A stretch of 64,000 nt of DNA from Pantoea agglomerans (GTDB lineage Bacteria > Pseudomonadota > Gammaproteobacteria > Enterobacterales > Enterobacteriaceae), in contig NZ_CP090207.1 in the NCBI RefSeq assembly GCF_021397715.1, positions 2,232,001-2,296,000 on the forward strand. Direction: 5' to 3'. How positions within the stretch are numbered: position 1 is the stretch's first letter; every line of letters begins with the position of its first letter. Of the stretch, positions 61,001 to 64,000 are shown one piece after another. Under the pieces are notes generated by a model that was not told where the DNA came from, made no database searches, and saw only the letters and a program-made list of their open reading frames with translations. A program made the translations under genes and the position numbers.

Positions 61001-62314
61001 GTGGCAAAAACTTTTCTGCGCAGCGGTAATTTAGATGCGGTTCTGGCGTTAGGTGAAAATGGCCAGCCGGTCTACGCCTCGGCGCTACAAATTCGTGAGA
61101 CCCTGCGCCTGCGCCGTCAGCGCGCACTGGCAGACTGCCTGGCGATTCCGCAGGCCAATGAACGGGGCGATCGCCTCGACTGGTATGCGCCTTTCAGCGG
61201 CAGGGTCAAATCCTGGCTGGGCGCCAGCGATCATGAACGTCGCGCCGCCCTGCAACACCTCACCGCCTGCCAGCAGGATATGCAGGATCTCAGTACGCGC
61301 GCGCGCGCGGCTGAGAACCCGGCGATGCGCCTGTTCGGCGCCTTGCTCAGCAAAAGCCTGCAGTTTCCCGATCAGCAATACGTTTATCTGGTGGATGGCA
61401 AACCGGTTATCACCTTCTGGGGCTTTGTCGATGCGCAGGCTCGCAGCCGTGATGACGCGCTGGCCTGCCTGCGCGACACGCTGGAAGAGAGCCTGCCGAC
61501 CGTGCTGGTCGAGCCGCCTGAGCCCATCGCCGAACCGGTCAGCGCCGAGCCGGTTCTGGCCGAGCCGCTGCCGGTGGAACCGCAACCCGAAGCGGAACCG
61601 GTGGTTGCGCCTGAACCGCCTGCGGCCGTCACGCCGCCGGTTGTGGCTGCCCGTGGTCGTTTCCGGGTCTGGATGATTCTGCCGCCGCTGGCGATTGCCG
61701 CTGCCGTGGTGATGACGGTGCTGTTGCACCGTCCACAACCGGCTCCTGCGCCGTCAGCGATGCCGGCAGTCCAGGCGTCGGTGACTCCGGTTAAACCGCC
61801 GGCGGTGGTCAATGCCGCCGGAAAACTGGCCGCCACCCTGCCGCAGAAAGCCGCCACGGTGAATGCCGCCGCCGCGACGCCTGCGCCCGCTGCTGCTACC
61901 CTTGCCAGTGTGGTCACACCGGCCGTGCCAGCCCGGCCAGACGATCTGATCGTTACCCCGGATGCGGTGCGCGACGGTCAGGTTGCGGTGATTGATGGCC
62001 GCTGGCGCGTCACTATCGGTCCGATGCCAACCCCAACCGGCAAGCCACCGGTGATGCAGTTCCAGTTTAAAAACGGCAAAGGCAGCGTGCAGATTACCCA
62101 GGGCAACACCCGCTGTAAGGCGGATGTCAGCGCGGCAATGACCAGCGCCGGTAATCTGGTGATCGAAAGCCGCTATACCGCCCGATGCGAGAACAAATCC
62201 CGCTATCGTATGCCGCTGCTGATCTGCCATGCCAGCATCGGTGCCGCAGTCTGCGAAGCGCAATATGCTGATGACCGGGTTTTCCCGATGACGATTAAGC
62301 GTGAGAGTAAATAA
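61001..62314 (+). CDS. srfA: SrfA-like putative virulence protein
   Basis: 437 residues from GTG at 61001 (AAGG 9 bases upstream; VAKTFLRSGNLDAVLALGENGQPVYASALQIRETL). A soluble N-terminal domain (1-165) is followed by a Pro/Glu-rich segment (168-210) and one membrane helix (about 225-244, RVWMILPPLAIAAAVVMTVLLHR). An Ala/Pro-rich linker leads to a C-terminal domain (about 318-437) with four or more cysteines (NTRCKAD, ARCENK, LLICHAS, AVCEAQ). The layout and the neighbour match SrfA of the srfABC operon, whose biochemical role is unknown. The srfB gene starts 2 bases later. Confidence 0.8.
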   Translation: MAKTFLRSGNLDAVLALGENGQPVYASALQIRETLRLRRQRALADCLAIPQANERGDRLDWYAPFSGRVKSWLGASDHERRAALQHLTACQQDMQDLSTRARAAENPAMRLFGALLSKSLQFPDQQYVYLVDGKPVITFWGFVDAQARSRDDALACLRDTLEESLPTVLVEPPEPIAEPVSAEPVLAEPLPVEPQPEAEPVVAPEPPAAVTPPVVAARGRFRVWMILPPLAIAAAVVMTVLLHRPQPAPAPSAMPAVQASVTPVKPPAVVNAAGKLAATLPQKAATVNAAAATPAPAAATLASVVTPAVPARPDDLIVTPDAVRDGQVAVIDGRWRVTIGPMPTPTGKPPVMQFQFKNGKGSVQITQGNTRCKADVSAAMTSAGNLVIESRYTARCENKSRYRMPLLICHASIGAAVCEAQYADDRVFPMTIKRESK

Positions 62315-62316
62315 AC

Positions 62317-64000
62317 ATGCTGGCTCCCCTGATCGATGACAAACAAAAAATTTCGCTGATTGAAAACAGCGGCGTGCAGTTTCTGGATTTTGGCCTGCAA
62401 CTCTCTGCGACGCAGACGCGTCGCCAGTTCGTGCGTCAGACCGCCAATGGCCCGCTGCTGCGGCTGAATGTCGATGGCAACAGCGGTAAGTTCCTGCTCT
62501 ACCCGGAAGATGGCGGCGCGCCGGAAGTGGTGCGCCCGGAGTCCGATATCGCGCTGGCTGATTCGCTGAGTCTGCTCTCTGCCTGCTGGCTGCCGCTGCC
62601 GATGCTGCGCTGCGCCAGCGGACGCCGCTTTATCGGCGGGCCGGAGAACTGGGCGCGGATGCGTCTGGTGGCGCTGAATAGCCCGGATGCGGCGGGCAAT
62701 ACCCATCGCGTCAGCCTCGCCTTCGATACCCGCTGCGTGGCGGAACAGGATGGCGGCGAAAAGCTGGGTCTGTCGGCAGCCGACGCACAGAATGGCGTCA
62801 CTTTCGCGCTGGCGTGGCACAACTACGAGCTGGGCGAGTTTCTCGACCACACCTGGGTCGACGGCTGGCTGCGTGAAGCCTTTACCGATCGGGTCTCCGA
62901 TCGTCGCGAACAGGCGATTAATCAGGCGCTGCGTGAGTTTGAATATCAGGCGCACTACCTCAACCTGCTGGAGCTGCTGGGCGAGCAACTCAATCTCAGC
63001 GAGATCCACATTCAGGCCGCCACGCTGCAAACGCCAGCGGTCAACGTCGATATCATTCTGGACGTCGGCAACTCGCATACCTGCGGCATTCTGGTGGAAG
63101 ATCACCCGGAAGAGAGCAACGGACTCAGGCAGACCTATGAGCTTCAGCTGCGCGATTTATCCCAGCCGCACCAGGTCTATAACGAACTGTTTGATAGCCG
63201 TCTTGAGTTTGCCGAAACCCGTTTTGGTAAAGAAAACTTCTCGCTGGAGAGCGGCCGCGAACACGCCTTTATGTGGCCGTCGCTGACCCGCGTTGGCCGC
63301 GAGGCAAGCCGTCTGGCCCTGCAACGGGTCGGTCTGGAAGGCAGTACCGGTCTTTCCAGCCCGCGTCGCTATTTGTGGGATGAAGCGCGCTATCAGCCCG
63401 GCTGGCGCTTTAACAACGCCGGTGCGCAAACCGAACCGCTGGCCTGTGCCGCGCCGTTCACCACCCTGCTGAATGACGAAGGCCAGCCGCTTTATACGCT
63501 GCCGCCTGACGATCGTCTGCCGGTATTCTCGCCGCACTACAGCCGCAGTTCACTGATGACCTTTATGCTGTGCGAACTGCTGGCGCAGGCGATGATGCAG
63601 ATGAACAGCGCCGCACAGCGCCAGCGGATGCCGCAAAGTCACGCGCCGCGTCAGCTGCGTCATGTGATCCTGACGCTGCCTTCAGCGATGCCAAAACCGG
63701 AGCGTGAAATTTTCCGCCGCCGGATGCAGGAAGCGATTGCGCTGGTCTGGAAAGCGGAAGGCTGGCTGAGCGATGAGGACGATGTCGCGCCATCCCGCCC
63801 GCATCAGACCCCGAAACCGTTGCCGGATGTGCAGATGGAGTGGGATGAGGCGACCTGCGGTCAGATGGTCTGGCTGTTTAATGAAACCCAGGTGAACTTT
63901 GCCGGACGTGCCGAAGATTTCTTCAGCAGCATGGCGCGGCCGGACCGTCCGCGTGAAGCGGATGAGCTGCCGGGTAAAAGCCTGCGCATCGCCTCGATTG
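62317..64000 (+). CDS. srfB: SrfB-like protein (3' end outside window)
   Basis: At least 561 residues, open to the window edge. It starts MLAPLIDDKQKISLIENSGVQFLDFGLQL. A 'VDIILDVGNSHTCGILVED' segment near residues 244-262 resembles the phosphate-1 loop of actin/Hsp70-like ATPases. 'RHVILTLPSAMPKPEREIFRRRMQEAI' resembles the connect/phosphate-2 area of such proteins. SrfB is annotated as a virulence factor from Salmonella regulon screens; no enzyme activity is established. It is in an operon with srfA; srfC would be expected downstream. Confidence 0.85.
   Translation, partial: MLAPLIDDKQKISLIENSGVQFLDFGLQLSATQTRRQFVRQTANGPLLRLNVDGNSGKFLLYPEDGGAPEVVRPESDIALADSLSLLSACWLPLPMLRCASGRRFIGGPENWARMRLVALNSPDAAGNTHRVSLAFDTRCVAEQDGGEKLGLSAADAQNGVTFALAWHNYELGEFLDHTWVDGWLREAFTDRVSDRREQAINQALREFEYQAHYLNLLELLGEQLNLSEIHIQAATLQTPAVNVDIILDVGNSHTCGILVEDHPEESNGLRQTYELQLRDLSQPHQVYNELFDSRLEFAETRFGKENFSLESGREHAFMWPSLTRVGREASRLALQRVGLEGSTGLSSPRRYLWDEARYQPGWRFNNAGAQTEPLACAAPFTTLLNDEGQPLYTLPPDDRLPVFSPHYSRSSLMTFMLCELLAQAMMQMNSAAQRQRMPQSHAPRQLRHVILTLPSAMPKPEREIFRRRMQEAIALVWKAEGWLSDEDDVAPSRPHQTPKPLPDVQMEWDEATCGQMVWLFNETQVNFAGRAEDFFSSMARPDRPREADELPGKSLRIASI

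Overview
This 64 kb window looks like a chromosome segment from a member of the Enterobacterales. It is GC-rich and densely packed, and many genes overlap by 1-14 bases. Several proteins can be recalled as close relatives of Escherichia coli ones (HycA-I, HypA-F, FhlA, HydN, FdhF, YncD/PqqU, SutR, YdcO, YecD). A complete PQQ operon, the srfA/srfB pair and an RpiB-like/KdgF pair point to Erwiniaceae such as Pantoea or Erwinia, but the species cannot be fixed from the sequence alone. No tRNA, rRNA, insertion sequence, phage gene or CRISPR array was recognised.

Layout. Positions 1-4.9 kb hold a peptide/nickel-type ABC importer operon (binding protein cut by the window edge, two permeases, two ATPases), closed by a bidirectional terminator. 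At 5.0-6.1 kb a divergent pair (RpiB/LacAB-type isomerase and a KdgF-like cupin) flanks a KdgR-like palindrome and probably handles unsaturated uronates. From 6.1 to 13.6 kb lie assorted accessory genes: a 77-residue protein, a P-loop ATPase, a DapA-family lyase/synthase, a citrate-type MFS carrier with an orphan ModA-like binding protein and a LysR regulator, and a MarR/quinone-oxidoreductase divergon. At 13.6-19.0 kb, on the minus strand, is a PTS operon: phosphofructokinase-like kinase, ascorbate-family EIIB and EIIC, class II ketose-bisphosphate aldolase, an unknown 89-residue protein, EIIA, a P-loop kinase and a DCC-family protein. It is preceded by a perfect CRP palindrome.

From 19.4 to 40.2 kb is a complete formate hydrogenlyase (hydrogenase-3) system. 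On the minus strand is hypABCDE-fhlA. On the plus strand is hycABCDEFGHI, then hydN, a formate dehydrogenase with cysteine in place of selenocysteine, hypF and a NiCoT nickel permease. Three sigma-54-type promoters (for hypA, hycA and hydN) and FhlA-type inverted repeats tie these into one regulon. FdhF oxidises formate, HydN/HycB/HycF/HycG relay electrons to the NiFe subunit HycE, HycC/HycD anchor the complex in the membrane, the Hyp proteins build the NiFe centre, HycI matures HycE, and the permease supplies nickel.

From 40.3 to 47.7 kb come a YceI-like periplasmic protein and the PQQ operon pqqABCDEF (minus strand; pqqA is a 23-residue peptide gene followed by an attenuator hairpin), with an M19 dipeptidase gene just upstream of pqqA. 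From 47.9 to 54.4 kb are a second-type 2-isopropylmalate synthase, an AraC regulator, a 3-hydroxyisobutyrate-dehydrogenase-like enzyme, a His/Glu-rich membrane protein of unknown function and a TonB-dependent receptor closely resembling the PQQ receptor PqqU (YncD). At 54.8-57.9 kb is an autotransporter with a TPDEP/TPAEP hexapeptide stalk. The end of the window holds yecD-like + marR, the sutR/ydcO divergon with a large double operator, and srfA with the start of srfB, which runs off the edge.
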